Virus record (IMG/VR): IMGVR_UViG_3300015371_000170
Location: 1 to 24,267 of that record
Reading direction: 5' to 3' (one strand)
Origin: a virus
Length of the DNA stretch: 24,267 nt
Under the pieces are notes generated by a model that was not told the DNA's origin, searched no databases, and was given only the letters and a program-made list of their open reading frames with translations. This document shows, piece after piece, positions 1-6,525 of the stretch (within the stretch, counting starts at the first letter, position 1; each line of letters opens with the position of its first letter). The position numbers and the translations under genes were made by a program.

Positions 1-288
1 GCCAATCACTCGGTGCCTGCGGTCCGTTCCCGACGTGAGCACCGCCTGACCGCAGCGCCGCAATCCGTCTGCCGTCGAGCGGTGGACCTCGCCGAGAGCA
101 TCGCGCCGTACCTATGGCCTGGAGCCAGCCTGTGCCGGGGCGAATCAGGCGGCTACTCACACGCACCGGCAGGACGCGCCTCCCTGAGCGGCCGCTCGGT
201 CGCGCCGGGGAAGTTCGGCGTACTCGCTGCGGCCCGGTAGCGAAGTGGCATTGCGCCGCCGGAACCACCTGACGACTGACGCACGCCG
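1..288. other. GC-rich left end with no supportable gene
   Basis: This stretch is visibly richer in G and C than the rest of the window. Open frames exist on both strands, but their translations are rich in Arg, Ser, Gly, Pro and Ala with no motif, as expected from GC-rich non-coding DNA. I see no tRNA, repeat array or hairpin terminator. It could be the end of the phage early region, a recently acquired segment, or a poor contig end. The neighbouring gene may also be frameshifted. Confidence 0.5.
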
Positions 289-597
289 CTACGCCGACAT
301 GCCCTGAGCACACGCCAGTTCGTCGCATAGCGCCTTGCGCATCGTAGGGTGTCCTCCGGGCATCCAGCATCGAAGTACGCAATGTCGATCTGCGCTGTCA
401 GACCCTGGGTGAAGTTCTGACACCGCATTTCGATCGGTCGACTCGGCCAACTCCATCGATGCCGCCGACCGATCCTTGACGCATTCTTCCTCGACCTTCT
501 CAGTGAGATCCTCGGTGTCCTCACCACGCTCGATTGCAGCCTCCTTTTCGAGCTGCATCTGCTTGATCTTGTCCGCTTCTGTCTCGTTCTTGGTCAT
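289..597 (-). CDS. Small hypothetical protein, possibly frameshifted
   Basis: The function is unknown. This is the most downstream gene of the leftward cluster. The ATG is preceded by AGGAGAAGTCA, a good ribosome site. The first ~55 residues are strongly charged (Lys/Glu-rich, helical) and look like real phage protein. The second half is Cys/His/Ser/Pro-rich and less convincing. A neighbouring frame, entered near 430-445, instead gives a more protein-like segment containing QIDIAYFDAGCPEDTLRCAR, with regularly spaced cysteines. Either the gene carries a frameshift (biological or sequencing error) or the C-terminus given here is correct. The N-terminal part is fairly secure and the C-terminal part is not. 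Confidence 0.5.
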   Translation of the reverse strand: MTKNETEADKIKQMQLEKEAAIERGEDTEDLTEKVEEECVKDRSAASMELAESTDRNAVSELHPGSDSADRHCVLRCWMPGGHPTMRKALCDELACAQGMSA

Positions 598-696
598 TGA
601 CTTCTCCTGATGATGATGAGAATTGTGGCCACTTCGGGAAGTCTCTCCTCCCTATCGCCATAGCAGCCGCTGGCGCTCCTACCCGGAGAGGGACCG

Positions 697-1140
697 TCAA
701 ATCTTCTCGAACTCTCCACCGAACCCGGTAACAGGCTCGGAGCTGGTGACAGCCGAAAGCGGTGCCCAGTCGTCAATCTGGTTCCGCGGTTTGTCCGTGC
801 CCGACTTCCCACGGCTCGTAACGATGTGAGCCATGACCTTCTTCCCGACCTGGACTTCGAAGTCGTAGTCGGGGTCGATGCCTTCCTCCTCCGTCACTCT
901 TCCTCCCGTCGCCTTCACAAACGGAATGGCTCCCTGAGTGAACTTCTCGGAGAACCACGTCGGGACCGGAACTCCCATTGCATCGCCTTCGAGACCCTCG
1001 ACGTCGACCCTGGTATTCATGCTCTCCTTGTCGGAGGCGACTTCCTGCTTGACCTCCTTGATCTCGACGGGATACCAACCGGGCCGCACGATCTTCTGTG
1101 CCTTGACGTCTCGGGGCGTGATGTTCATTCTGATTGGCAT
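697..1140 (-). CDS. DUF669-like / ssDNA-binding-like recombination accessory protein
   Basis: This 147-residue acidic protein opens with a PGWYPVEIKEVKQE segment and has a short central strand region followed by a WFSEKF motif. That layout resembles phage DUF669-type proteins, which usually sit next to Sak4/RecA-like ATPases and are thought to bind or escort single-stranded DNA. Its immediate upstream neighbour here is such an ATPase, which supports the call. The ATG is preceded by AAAGGACAAACAA. The spacer before it is an unusual A/C-rich run, similar to the leader of the gene at 3932-4144. No catalytic motif is visible. The family assignment rests on pattern and context, and another small beta-barrel protein is possible. 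Confidence 0.55.
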   Translation of the reverse strand: MPIRMNITPRDVKAQKIVRPGWYPVEIKEVKQEVASDKESMNTRVDVEGLEGDAMGVPVPTWFSEKFTQGAIPFVKATGGRVTEEEGIDPDYDFEVQVGKKVMAHIVTSRGKSGTDKPRNQIDDWAPLSAVTSSEPVTGFGGEFEKI

Positions 1141-1175
1141 TTGTTTGTCCTTTGGTGTTGTTACTTGTTGTTTGT

Positions 1176-2003
1176 TTACTTTTGTTCCGTTACGGCTTCT
1201 TCTTTCTCCCCAAGCTTGACATTATGGGTCGCACAGTATTTCTGAAGAATCGGATACAGTGGCTTGTTCGTAATGTCAATTCGAGGCGGTAATGGGAGAG
1301 CGGTCTTTGCCATGTCTCTCCCGGTGGGTTGCGTGAGGATGAATCTCTGGGCTGGCTGGTCTGGAGCGGTAGGAGGTTCCACTCCAAACTGATATATCTC
1401 GTTGAAGTAGATTGGTATGAGAGAAGGAGTCTTGGTCCCGTAGGCTGCCAGTGATCTAGCCTTCTTCAAAGTTCCTCCCCCTGCATCTACGCTCTTATCG
1501 ACTGGGTGAGCGGTGCAGACTACATTGCAGGGGAGAATCTTGGAGACATCGAGAATCTGTTGGACGACCGAAGTCTCTCCGTTGAATTCATCCCAACTAG
1601 GAACCTGGATTCCAGAGGAGAGCTTCTTACCTTTCCCCTCTTTGCTCTTGATTCCAAGCTGAAAACCAACGGCAGTCGCAGTTAGGGCAGTGAATGAGTC
1701 GATGACCACCGTTGCCCACGGACATCTGTCTTGAAGATCCTCATACTCGCGTGCAAATTCCATGAATCCGATGCAACCGGGGAAATTTCCAGTTGGCCTT
1801 TGTGATTCAATACCTACGATGTCGTAGCTGATATCCTTTCTGGTTGGATAGAACAGCTTTATTGGCTGCATCCTCCCGTCAAAATCGTAGAACTTGATAG
1901 GTCCGGGAAAGGAACCAGCTGCAACTGTCTTTCCATTCCCATTGTCAGAAATGAACAGAGCCATTATCCGACCGCCGAGAACTATATCGTAGGTGCTAGG
2001 CAT
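1176..2003 (-). CDS. Sak4/RecA-like ATPase (single-strand annealing / recombination)
   Basis: This is a 275-residue P-loop ATPase of the RecA/AAA_24 kind found in phages and called Sak4. The Walker A motif is SDNGNGKT at residues ~19-26, close to the N-terminus as usual for these short RecA cores. Walker B is VVIDS near residue 100, and a sensor-like VCTAHP lies near 160. Sak4 proteins promote strand annealing or exchange and work with a single-strand binding protein, and a DUF669-like gene follows directly. The ATG abuts the stop of the gene upstream and has AGGAG about 8 bases before it. With the PD-(D/E)XK nuclease two genes upstream and the SNF2 helicase further up, it forms the recombination set of the early cluster. 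Confidence 0.8.
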   Translation of the reverse strand: MPSTYDIVLGGRIMALFISDNGNGKTVAAGSFPGPIKFYDFDGRMQPIKLFYPTRKDISYDIVGIESQRPTGNFPGCIGFMEFAREYEDLQDRCPWATVVIDSFTALTATAVGFQLGIKSKEGKGKKLSSGIQVPSWDEFNGETSVVQQILDVSKILPCNVVCTAHPVDKSVDAGGGTLKKARSLAAYGTKTPSLIPIYFNEIYQFGVEPPTAPDQPAQRFILTQPTGRDMAKTALPLPPRIDITNKPLYPILQKYCATHNVKLGEKEEAVTEQK

Positions 2004-2303
2004 TTACTTTTCTCCTAGGAGAGCATTCAAGTTCTTGAGGATCGCATCTACCTCTTCGACGCCTACCTTGTCCTTCTTCGAGCGTGTGCACGCAATACAA
2101 TGTGGTTTCTTCTGATCGAGATGAGAAACTTTCATCTCAAACAAAACTCCACATCTGTTGCAGACACAGAACTGTCCAACGACCATGCGATCGATGAGGT
2201 AGTGCCGACAATTTGGTAGCACACATCTCCAGAGAATACGTCCAGTTGGCTTCCTCGGATCTACCCTCTGGTATCTATGAATATCGTGACCCCACTTACT
2301 CAT
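2004..2303 (-). CDS. Zinc-ribbon protein
   Basis: This 99-residue protein has three metal-binding knuckles: CVLPNC near residue 28, CVCNRC near 46 and HCIAC near 69. Each is flanked by basic and aromatic residues. The HYL...VVGQFCVCNRCG layout recurs in small phage proteins of unknown function, and DNA or RNA binding is likely. I chose the ATG whose ATGAGTAA overlaps the stop of the nuclease gene, because the protein then starts just before the conserved part. An in-frame ATG at 2327 has an AAGGG upstream and would add eight residues. The gene lies between the nuclease and the Sak4 ATPase, so a role in the recombination complex is possible but unproven. Confidence 0.7.
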   Translation of the reverse strand: MSKWGHDIHRYQRVDPRKPTGRILWRCVLPNCRHYLIDRMVVGQFCVCNRCGVLFEMKVSHLDQKKPHCIACTRSKKDKVGVEEVDAILKNLNALLGEK

Positions 2304-3192
2304 TTGGCTGCTCGGTTTTGGTCTCATCTTTGTTATCCCTTGTGTGCGGACTCCAAGGGTCTCCCTGATAATAGTGACTTTGAAGTTTGAAATCTCTCAC
2401 CTGAGGTATTGAGGAACAGACCTGCTCGTATATGCAACCTGAATACTTATCACAGGACGTGAAGTTAGGAGGGAAGTAATCCTGCTCTATGTAACCCACG
2501 AGGACATGGACCCAATAGACTGCTTGTTGGACCCATTCCTTTATGAGTTCTCTTTCGAAGCTGAGGAATTGTCTCTGGAATCTTTCGCTTGCTGAGAGGG
2601 TCTTTTGGAATCCAATTTTGTTGACTATCACCTGATTCATCCCAAGCGCCCAGCAATAGCCCATAAACTGATTACTTAGCTTGCGAGCTTCTGCCCTTCG
2701 GGATGATGTCTTGTGGTCAACAACATAGATTCCATGAGGCGAAGGATGCTCTACAACTAGGTCAATGATACCCTCGTAGAGAATCCTCAAGCCCTCCCTC
2801 TCTGGCGTATCTGGTCGCTCGTAAAGAACTTTGGAGAAGCTCCTCTCGACGTCCAGGATACGCCAGCCATCTCGTTGCCAGTAGAGGATGTTTTCCTTGA
2901 ATTGCCTAATATCTTCCTCTGCTGTCATGATTGACAATTGCATCGGGAGTGCCTCTTTCCTTCCCTCTGCAATTGCCTGTGCGATGAGAATAGCGTGGCT
3001 CTTGTCTGCTTTGGTCAGCCCCTCCTTTTTACCCCTGTAATAGTGAGCCAACATCTTGTGCATCAAATCTCCCTTTTCGAGAGCCTCTGCTTTCTCGGTA
3101 GGACGCCAATTGTCAACGAACATGAACTTCGTTTTGCGCCCACACGATTGCAGAGTATTGAAAATCTGGGAGTCGACGGCTATGACTTTCAT
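2296..3192 (-). CDS. PD-(D/E)XK superfamily exonuclease, Cas4/RecB-like with Fe-S cysteines
   Basis: This 298-residue nuclease carries the superfamily core. There is a GDLMHKML segment near residue 41, then GIIDLVVE (catalytic Asp) and YVVDHKTS (Asp and Lys of the D...xHK motif) at roughly 140-165. QFMGYCWAL follows as the QxxxY helix. One cysteine near residue 17 and a CDKYSGCIYEQVC cluster near 245-257 match the four-cysteine iron-sulphur ligand pattern of Cas4/AddB-type nucleases. Such enzymes resect DNA ends to expose single strands for annealing, so pairing with the nearby Sak4-like ATPase makes sense. The start has AAGGG five bases upstream. There is no Cas1, Cas2 or repeat array nearby, so it is a phage recombination nuclease and not part of a CRISPR system. 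Confidence 0.85.
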   Translation of the reverse strand: MKVIAVDSQIFNTLQSCGRKTKFMFVDNWRPTEKAEALEKGDLMHKMLAHYYRGKKEGLTKADKSHAILIAQAIAEGRKEALPMQLSIMTAEEDIRQFKENILYWQRDGWRILDVERSFSKVLYERPDTPEREGLRILYEGIIDLVVEHPSPHGIYVVDHKTSSRRAEARKLSNQFMGYCWALGMNQVIVNKIGFQKTLSASERFQRQFLSFERELIKEWVQQAVYWVHVLVGYIEQDYFPPNFTSCDKYSGCIYEQVCSSIPQVRDFKLQSHYYQGDPWSPHTRDNKDETKTEQPNE

Positions 3193-3199
3193 AATACCC

Positions 3200-3421
3200 T
3201 TAATTCAAATGACTCGTCTTGAAACGAATGAGAGCCATGCGAGCCTGTGCTACGTCAGGAGGAATCTGCTCAGCCGGATGAAGCTTCAAGTCCTTGTCAA
3301 ACGTAAGGACTCCAAAGCAATAACCACAGATGGTGTAGTCCCCAGGTCTCGGCTCGATGAGAAGGTTATCTCCTGGTAGAAATGCATCCAGCACCTTCTG
3401 ACAATAGGGGCAGTTGCTCAT
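3200..3421 (-). CDS. Small two-knuckle zinc-ribbon protein
   Basis: This 73-residue protein begins with SNCPYC and has a second knuckle, CGYC, about 30 residues on, so one zinc site is likely. The function is unknown. The frame is open 16 codons further upstream, but the ATG used here overlaps the stop of the gene before it in an ATGA (3418-3421). That indicates translational coupling and gives a start right at the zinc ribbon, so I prefer it. The gene lies 7 bases ahead of the nuclease gene in the same transcript. Confidence 0.65.
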   Translation of the reverse strand: MSNCPYCQKVLDAFLPGDNLLIEPRPGDYTICGYCFGVLTFDKDLKLHPAEQIPPDVAQARMALIRFKTSHLN

Positions 3422-3684
3422 TTTCGTTCTTCGATCTTGATGGAACCGTGAGCCAGGGTCAGGAGCCAACCATTCAGCTCGATCGTCGTAGCACCGAGAA
3501 CAACCTTCTCAGGCTTTGTCTTCAAGGCGCGCGCAACGATCTTCTCAGCTTTGGTCTTTTTGGGGTGACCACGCTTTCTTCCTCTCTTGATGATCTTGGT
3601 GACCATCGCAGAGAGCTTCGCCTTGTTTTCCGGTCTCTGTGTCCAGTGTGTTCCTGGCTTATACTTGAATCCTACATTCGCCAT
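3418..3684 (-). CDS. Small basic hypothetical protein
   Basis: This is an 88-residue, strongly basic protein. Its centre (KIIKRGRKRGHPKKTKAEK) is a run of Arg and Lys with helical spacing, which suggests nucleic-acid contact. The C-terminal third looks like beta strands. I do not recognise the family. It overlaps the preceding gene by 13 bases and the following one by the ATGA at 3418-3421, so it is translated as part of the chain. A role as a DNA- or RNA-binding accessory protein is inferred from charge alone. Confidence 0.6.
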   Translation of the reverse strand: MANVGFKYKPGTHWTQRPENKAKLSAMVTKIIKRGRKRGHPKKTKAEKIVARALKTKPEKVVLGATTIELNGWLLTLAHGSIKIEERK

Positions 3685-3932
3685 TTTGATAATCCTCTCT
3701 CTCGCGTTACTCTACCATCCCTAACTCGACGCTCCCATTCCATTCTGAGAAGCGTGAGCCAAGCTACTCGTGTCTTGTTATCTGCAACACACTCCTGATA
3801 ACCCATCCCTATCAGAAACAAAGAAATGTTCCTCAGATGGTTGTTATCGAGATGCTGAATTGGGATAAGCTCTCCCTCTTTCGTCTTCCAGCAGAGCTGA
3901 CCAATTCTGTCCTCCATCAGCTCGAAGTCCAT
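3672..3932 (-). CDS. Conserved small phage protein (WKTKEGELIPI type)
   Basis: The protein has 86 residues. The segment WKTKEGELIPIQHLDNNHL followed by a hydrophobic helix and a basic tail matches a short protein type I know from many phage early regions (W-T-x-x-G-x-x-I-P-I then H-L). Its function is unknown to me. The ATG shares its A with the TAA stop of the gene upstream (TAATG at 3930-3934), a coupling typical of this cluster. No metal-binding or catalytic motif is visible. Confidence 0.65.
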   Translation of the reverse strand: MDFELMEDRIGQLCWKTKEGELIPIQHLDNNHLRNISLFLIGMGYQECVADNKTRVAWLTLLRMEWERRVRDGRVTRERGLSKWRM

Positions 3933-4144
3933 TATGATGCCTTTCTTCTCGGCTTGTAATCGTAGAAGGTCGGTTGCTCCTTGATGTGAAAAGCATCAGC
4001 TAAAATGGTCGCAACAACCCATGACTTGGAAACCCCATGAGTCCTTGCCAATGCCTCTACCTTCTCCTCGATCGAATACAGGACGGATGGAGTCAGGTGA
4101 GCACGACCACCTTTGATTGCCGGTTGCCGACGGATCTTCTTCAT
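3932..4144 (-). CDS. Ribbon-helix-helix-like DNA-binding protein (putative regulator)
   Basis: The protein has 70 residues. After a basic N-terminus, AHLTPSVLYSIEEKVEALAR plus THGVSKSWVVATILADAF has the strand-helix-turn-helix pattern of CopG/Arc-type ribbon-helix-helix proteins, including the G-V-S-x-S turn before helix 2. These form dimers that bind operators. It is the only protein here that looks like a sequence-specific regulator, so it is a candidate partner for the repeated boxes near 12.4-14.0 kb, although nothing links them directly. The leader upstream is A/C-rich, with AAGGA about 6 bases before the ATG. Confidence 0.55.
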   Translation of the reverse strand: MKKIRRQPAIKGGRAHLTPSVLYSIEEKVEALARTHGVSKSWVVATILADAFHIKEQPTFYDYKPRRKAS

Positions 4145-4152
4145 GATTGTCC

Positions 4153-4380
4153 TTAGTTTGTTGTTGGTTTGTCAGCCGGATGATTTCGACGCCACCGGAT
4201 AGCTGCCTGTCTTATTGATTCTGCCATCTCTCCCTTAAACATGATTCGATTGATACCTGTCATTTTGTTTGACATCTCCAAGGCACAGATTCCACAGACA
4301 GGTTCTGTATAATTCCCACTAATGAATAGTTGATGTAGAAAGCTTTCAGGATACTTCCATCCGCACTCAGCGCACCGCAT
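4153..4380 (-). CDS. Zinc-finger protein, conserved small phage type
   Basis: This 75-residue protein begins with CAEC at residues 3-6 and has EPVCGIC near residue 28, making one four-cysteine zinc site. The C-terminal half is a basic helix (GEMAESIRQAAIRWRRNHP). The layout CxxC, then SGNYTEPVCGICAL, then a GE-AE-x-x-R helix is one I recognise from many phage genomes, always without a known function. It starts within the end of the short frame upstream (stop at 4367). Nucleic-acid binding is likely from the fold alone. Confidence 0.7.
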   Translation of the reverse strand: MRCAECGWKYPESFLHQLFISGNYTEPVCGICALEMSNKMTGINRIMFKGEMAESIRQAAIRWRRNHPADKPTTN

Positions 4381-4507
4381 TAAGCCACCTCACGAGATCC
4401 ATTACAAGGTTGGTCACGATTTGGTCGGTGATCCAACAGTGCTCTAGCTCAGCAATCAAAGCGTTTGCTTGGCGAACACTTATGGAGTAGCTACCCGGAA
4501 TGTCCAC
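4367..4507 (-). CDS. Putative 46-residue protein with GTG start
   Basis: Downstream of the stop at 4491, a second frame gives a compact, helix-rich peptide (SYSISVRQANALIAELEH, then a hydrophobic helix ending LVRWLNAVR) that looks coding. The frame is open upstream to 4711, but that part is the antiregister of the convincing gene at 4491-4979 and reads as Ser/Thr/Lys noise. The nearest in-frame start is GTG at 4507, inside the end of the preceding gene, and it has no good ribosome site. Coupled reinitiation or a frameshift fusion with the preceding gene would both explain it. No function is visible. Confidence 0.4.
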   Translation of the reverse strand: MDIPGSYSISVRQANALIAELEHCWITDQIVTNLVMDLVRWLNAVR

Positions 4508-4979
4508 AGTTGTTGCAAGTGAATCCATCCCACTTGTCTCCACAGCTCGGACAGTTTTTGGCAGTTGTGACTCGCTTTGTCCCGGTGCTTCTGTGAACAG
4601 TAGCTCCATCTCTTTTGTTCGAGATGTCTCCCCAGATTCTGAAGTAGTTTTCCGGTGTGCTTTGTGCGAGTCTCTCAGCTTCGGCCTCCGACCAGTTGTG
4701 CTTTTTGGCATAGAGCTTAATCCACCATTCTCTCGGAAGGTCTCTCACGAAATGGAAACGCGCACAGCAAACCTCAGCTCGCAAACCTAGAGATAGGTCG
4801 GGCATTCTGTCTCGTTTGCCGACCGAATAAATCGACCAAGGATACAGCACGATCAGGTAGTTCTTGTCGTGACACTCTTGGCAACATGAACCGGGAAAGT
4901 CTGAACAAAAGAACACCCACGGTCCTTCCTCAGACTTAAAGCCTACCGATGATCCTGCTCTAACCTCGATTGGCTGCAT
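4491..4979 (-). CDS. Cys-rich zinc-ribbon protein
   Basis: This 162-residue protein has an N-terminal cysteine group (CCQECHD), a middle segment with EVCCARFHFVRDLPREWWI and HNWSEAEAERLA, and a classical C-terminal zinc ribbon (NCPSCGDK then CNNCGHSG). The combination resembles phage proteins of unknown function with two metal sites. The ATG at 4979 lies behind AGAAAAGAGCAAA and gives a 20-base overlap with the short gene upstream. An ATG nine codons earlier is also open. Protein or RNA binding is more likely than catalysis, as no active-site motif is seen. Confidence 0.7.
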   Translation of the reverse strand: MQPIEVRAGSSVGFKSEEGPWVFFCSDFPGSCCQECHDKNYLIVLYPWSIYSVGKRDRMPDLSLGLRAEVCCARFHFVRDLPREWWIKLYAKKHNWSEAEAERLAQSTPENYFRIWGDISNKRDGATVHRSTGTKRVTTAKNCPSCGDKWDGFTCNNCGHSG

Positions 4980-5118
4980 TTTGCTCTTTTCTAAAGATGA
5001 TAGCATCGTAGAGAGCTTGAACCTGTGCCTCCGATAAAGGAAGCTGACGAATCAGCTCACACAGATCCTTTACTATCGTCTCTGTGGGTATCTGTTTCAC
5101 CTTTGGTAGAGGTTCCAT
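4960..5118 (-). CDS. 52-residue hypothetical protein (small, overlapping)
   Basis: This short gene fills a gap between two clear genes. The ATG at 5118 follows GGAGAAATATCAGA, giving a plausible ribosome site inside the preceding gene. The product runs from MEPLPKVKQIPTETIVKD through a helix with LCELIRQLPLSEAQVQALYD to a TAG at 4960. The Leu/Ala/Gln helical pattern with the L-S-E-x-Q turn is much more protein-like than chance. It overlaps its upstream neighbour by 62 bases and its downstream neighbour by 20, in different frames. The function is unknown. Confidence 0.6.
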   Translation of the reverse strand: MEPLPKVKQIPTETIVKDLCELIRQLPLSEAQVQALYDAIIFRKEQNAANRG

Positions 5119-5290
5119 TCTGATATTTCTCCAGCATTTCTGCCATGTCGTCCAGGTCAGCCTTCAGCTCATCGACGAATGCGTTGATGCTCTGGGTGAT
5201 ACGAATCTGCATCTCGTCGAGGCCGAGTATCCCTCGATCGAAGTTACCGATGTGCGTGTCGACTTGATCGTGCAGGTCTGCTCTATTCAT
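5057..5290 (-). CDS. Small acidic helical protein
   Basis: This is a 77-residue acidic protein. Its centre, from about residue 25 to 57, is a long amphipathic helix rich in Asp, Glu, Leu and Met, likely coiled coil. The tail is Thr/Ser/Asp-rich and disordered. The ATG overlaps the stop of the zinc-ribbon gene upstream in an ATGA (5287-5290). No family is recognised. The last 60 bases also encode the start of the 52-residue protein in another frame, so the C-terminal tail may be under dual constraint. Confidence 0.6.
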   Translation of the reverse strand: MNRADLHDQVDTHIGNFDRGILGLDEMQIRITQSINAFVDELKADLDDMAEMLEKYQNGTSTKGETDTHRDDSKGSV

Positions 5291-5502
5291 TTTGTCTCCT
5301 CAGGAAATACTTTCTTCCAACATGGGTCACAGATTCCAGTTACCATTGCCTCCCTTTGGGTGCGAGTAAGCTCCGGGAATGCCTCTTGAACTAAGGCACC
5401 CCGGAGCCACTTGTCCCAACGAATTGAGAACTGCTGCTCCGTATATGGGAACTCAGTGTTGAAGTCCCTTTTACAGACCATGCAGTGGTGTTTGAAGAAC
5501 AT
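5287..5502 (-). CDS. Zinc-ribbon protein
   Basis: This 71-residue protein has knuckles HCMVC (near residue 7) and GICDPC (near residue 57), with an aromatic, charged middle segment. The ending, in which T-x-x-Q-R-E-A precedes TGICDPCWKKVFPEE, is a recurring pattern in small phage zinc proteins. The function is unknown. The gene is coupled to the next gene by ATGA at 5287-5290 and starts 1 base after the stop of the gene upstream. The zinc site most likely holds two distant parts of the chain together. Confidence 0.65.
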   Translation of the reverse strand: MFFKHHCMVCKRDFNTEFPYTEQQFSIRWDKWLRGALVQEAFPELTRTQREAMVTGICDPCWKKVFPEETK

Positions 5503-5503
5503 C

Positions 5504-5689
5504 CTAGTCTTTTGGGCACCGAGTTTCGTAAATCTTGTTGAGCGAGTCGATTTGGTCTTTCGAAATCCACCCGCGCACCTTGAACTGACCGATGATGGAC
5601 TTAATGAAGTTCTGTTCCCAAACAGTCAGTCCAAGCCCCTGATCCTGAATCTTAGTGATTCTTTCCCGAATCTGTCCGTAGTCCGGCAT
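5504..5689 (-). CDS. Conserved small phage helical protein
   Basis: The protein has 61 residues. The pattern is helix, then GLGLTVWEQNFIKSIIGQ, then WISKDQIDSLNKIYE. I recognise this L-T-x-W-E-x-x-F...L-S-x-x-Q-x-x-x-L-x-x-I-Y-E form from many phage early genes as a short helical protein of unknown role, sometimes present as a domain of larger replication-associated proteins. It overlaps the gene upstream by 38 bases in another frame and lacks an obvious ribosome site, so coupling is likely. Confidence 0.65.
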   Translation of the reverse strand: MPDYGQIRERITKIQDQGLGLTVWEQNFIKSIIGQFKVRGWISKDQIDSLNKIYETRCPKD

Positions 5690-5867
5690 CTTTTGGAAAC
5701 TCCACGTTGACGATTACGCCCATCTGCTTCACAAATGCGTTGGGCAACCACGATACATTGCAGTTGTCACAACGCACGAATCCACGAACTAGCTCAAATG
5801 GCGAGCCGATCTTATTATTGCACTGAGGACAGCGGAGATACTTCGGAATGAAGTATACATCCGTCAT
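5652..5867 (-). CDS. Zinc-ribbon protein
   Basis: This 71-residue protein has YLRCPQCNNKIG and FVRCDNCNVSW, a textbook zinc ribbon with two CxxC knuckles about 20 residues apart, followed by a hydrophobic strand region. It probably binds nucleic acid or protein, and the function is unknown. The ATG at 5867 makes an ATGA overlap with the stop of the preceding gene. The frame is open 14 codons upstream, but coupling favours this shorter start. Confidence 0.65.
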   Translation of the reverse strand: MTDVYFIPKYLRCPQCNNKIGSPFELVRGFVRCDNCNVSWLPNAFVKQMGVIVNVEFPKDAGLRTDSGKNH

Positions 5868-6061
5868 CGCGGCTTCACCCGAATGGTCCTGCCCAGACCA
5901 TGAGACCAACCACCCGCCTCCGTGATGGTGAGGACCGAGCCTTCTTCGAGTTCATCGAGATGCTCGGCCCCATCGTCGATGATGACAGTGATTGGATCTT
6001 CCCGGTCGAATCCTTTCAAATCGTCCAGGAGATTCCCGATTGTGTAAGCCCTCTCGTTCAT
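5864..6061 (-). CDS. Small acidic hypothetical protein
   Basis: The protein has 65 residues and opens with TIGNLLDDLKGFDREDPITV. A hydrophobic/acidic strand (VIIDDGAEH) and GLGRTIRVKP at the end suggest a small alpha/beta protein. Short phage proteins with a 'L-L-x-x-L-x-x-x-D-P-x-x-x-V' opening are common and uncharacterised. The ATG at 6061 overlaps the upstream stop as ATGA. The open frame continues 44 codons further up, but that part is Arg/Ser/Cys-rich noise antisense to real sequence. Confidence 0.6.
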   Translation of the reverse strand: MNERAYTIGNLLDDLKGFDREDPITVIIDDGAEHLDELEEGSVLTITEAGGWSHGLGRTIRVKPR

Positions 6062-6525
6062 AGCTCCTCCTCTTCGACAACAACCTGAGACTTGAGTAGT
6101 TCGATGGTGCCCTGAAACGCGCGCTCCAAAAGCTCTGGCGGAAGCTTTAGAGGATAAACGCTGCCGCTGCGTCCCATTCCTGACATTACGCAATCTACGA
6201 TGTAATCAAGCACATCGATCAGATTCAGGTTGGCAGGAATACCATCCTCCTGTGTAAGATGATGACGATTGAGCTGCCGATGACGGTCCCACCATGTCGT
6301 CTGCTTGAACCCGGTCAGGAAATCGGCATGGAATCCGTCGATGTCTGTTATCTTGTCGTAGTCGTGGTCATTCATCGCGATTTTAATCAGGTCGATGAAA
6401 AACCGATGAGCCTCTCTCACGTCTTCAATGTGCTGTTTGGAGCTTTCTAGCAACTGCTCTCTTGAGACTTTTGTGAAGTCACACGTCCTTGTGTCTGCTG
6501 TTGAGCTTTTGCGAATCTTAATCAT
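6058..6525 (-). CDS. DUF5662-like protein with HD-type histidines
   Basis: This 155-residue protein has spaced histidines and aspartates resembling an HD-type metal site: QHIEDV near residue 32, NDHDYDKI near 52, WWDRHRQLNRHH near 78, and INLIDVLDYI-like NLIDVLDYIVDCV near 104. MSGMGRSGSVYPL follows. This arrangement matches phage and bacterial proteins of the DUF5662 kind as I remember them, and phosphohydrolase activity is possible but not shown. The short Glu-rich end overlaps the next gene by ATGA. The start overlaps the upstream stop by ATGA at 6522-6525. Confidence 0.65.
   Translation of the reverse strand: MIKIRKSSTADTRTCDFTKVSREQLLESSKQHIEDVREAHRFFIDLIKIAMNDHDYDKITDIDGFHADFLTGFKQTTWWDRHRQLNRHHLTQEDGIPANLNLIDVLDYIVDCVMSGMGRSGSVYPLKLPPELLERAFQGTIELLKSQVVVEEEEL

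Noticed and set aside
4508-4711. N-terminal extension of the frame ending at 4367
   Set aside because: It is antiregister to the convincing zinc-ribbon gene and reads as Ser/Thr/Lys noise.
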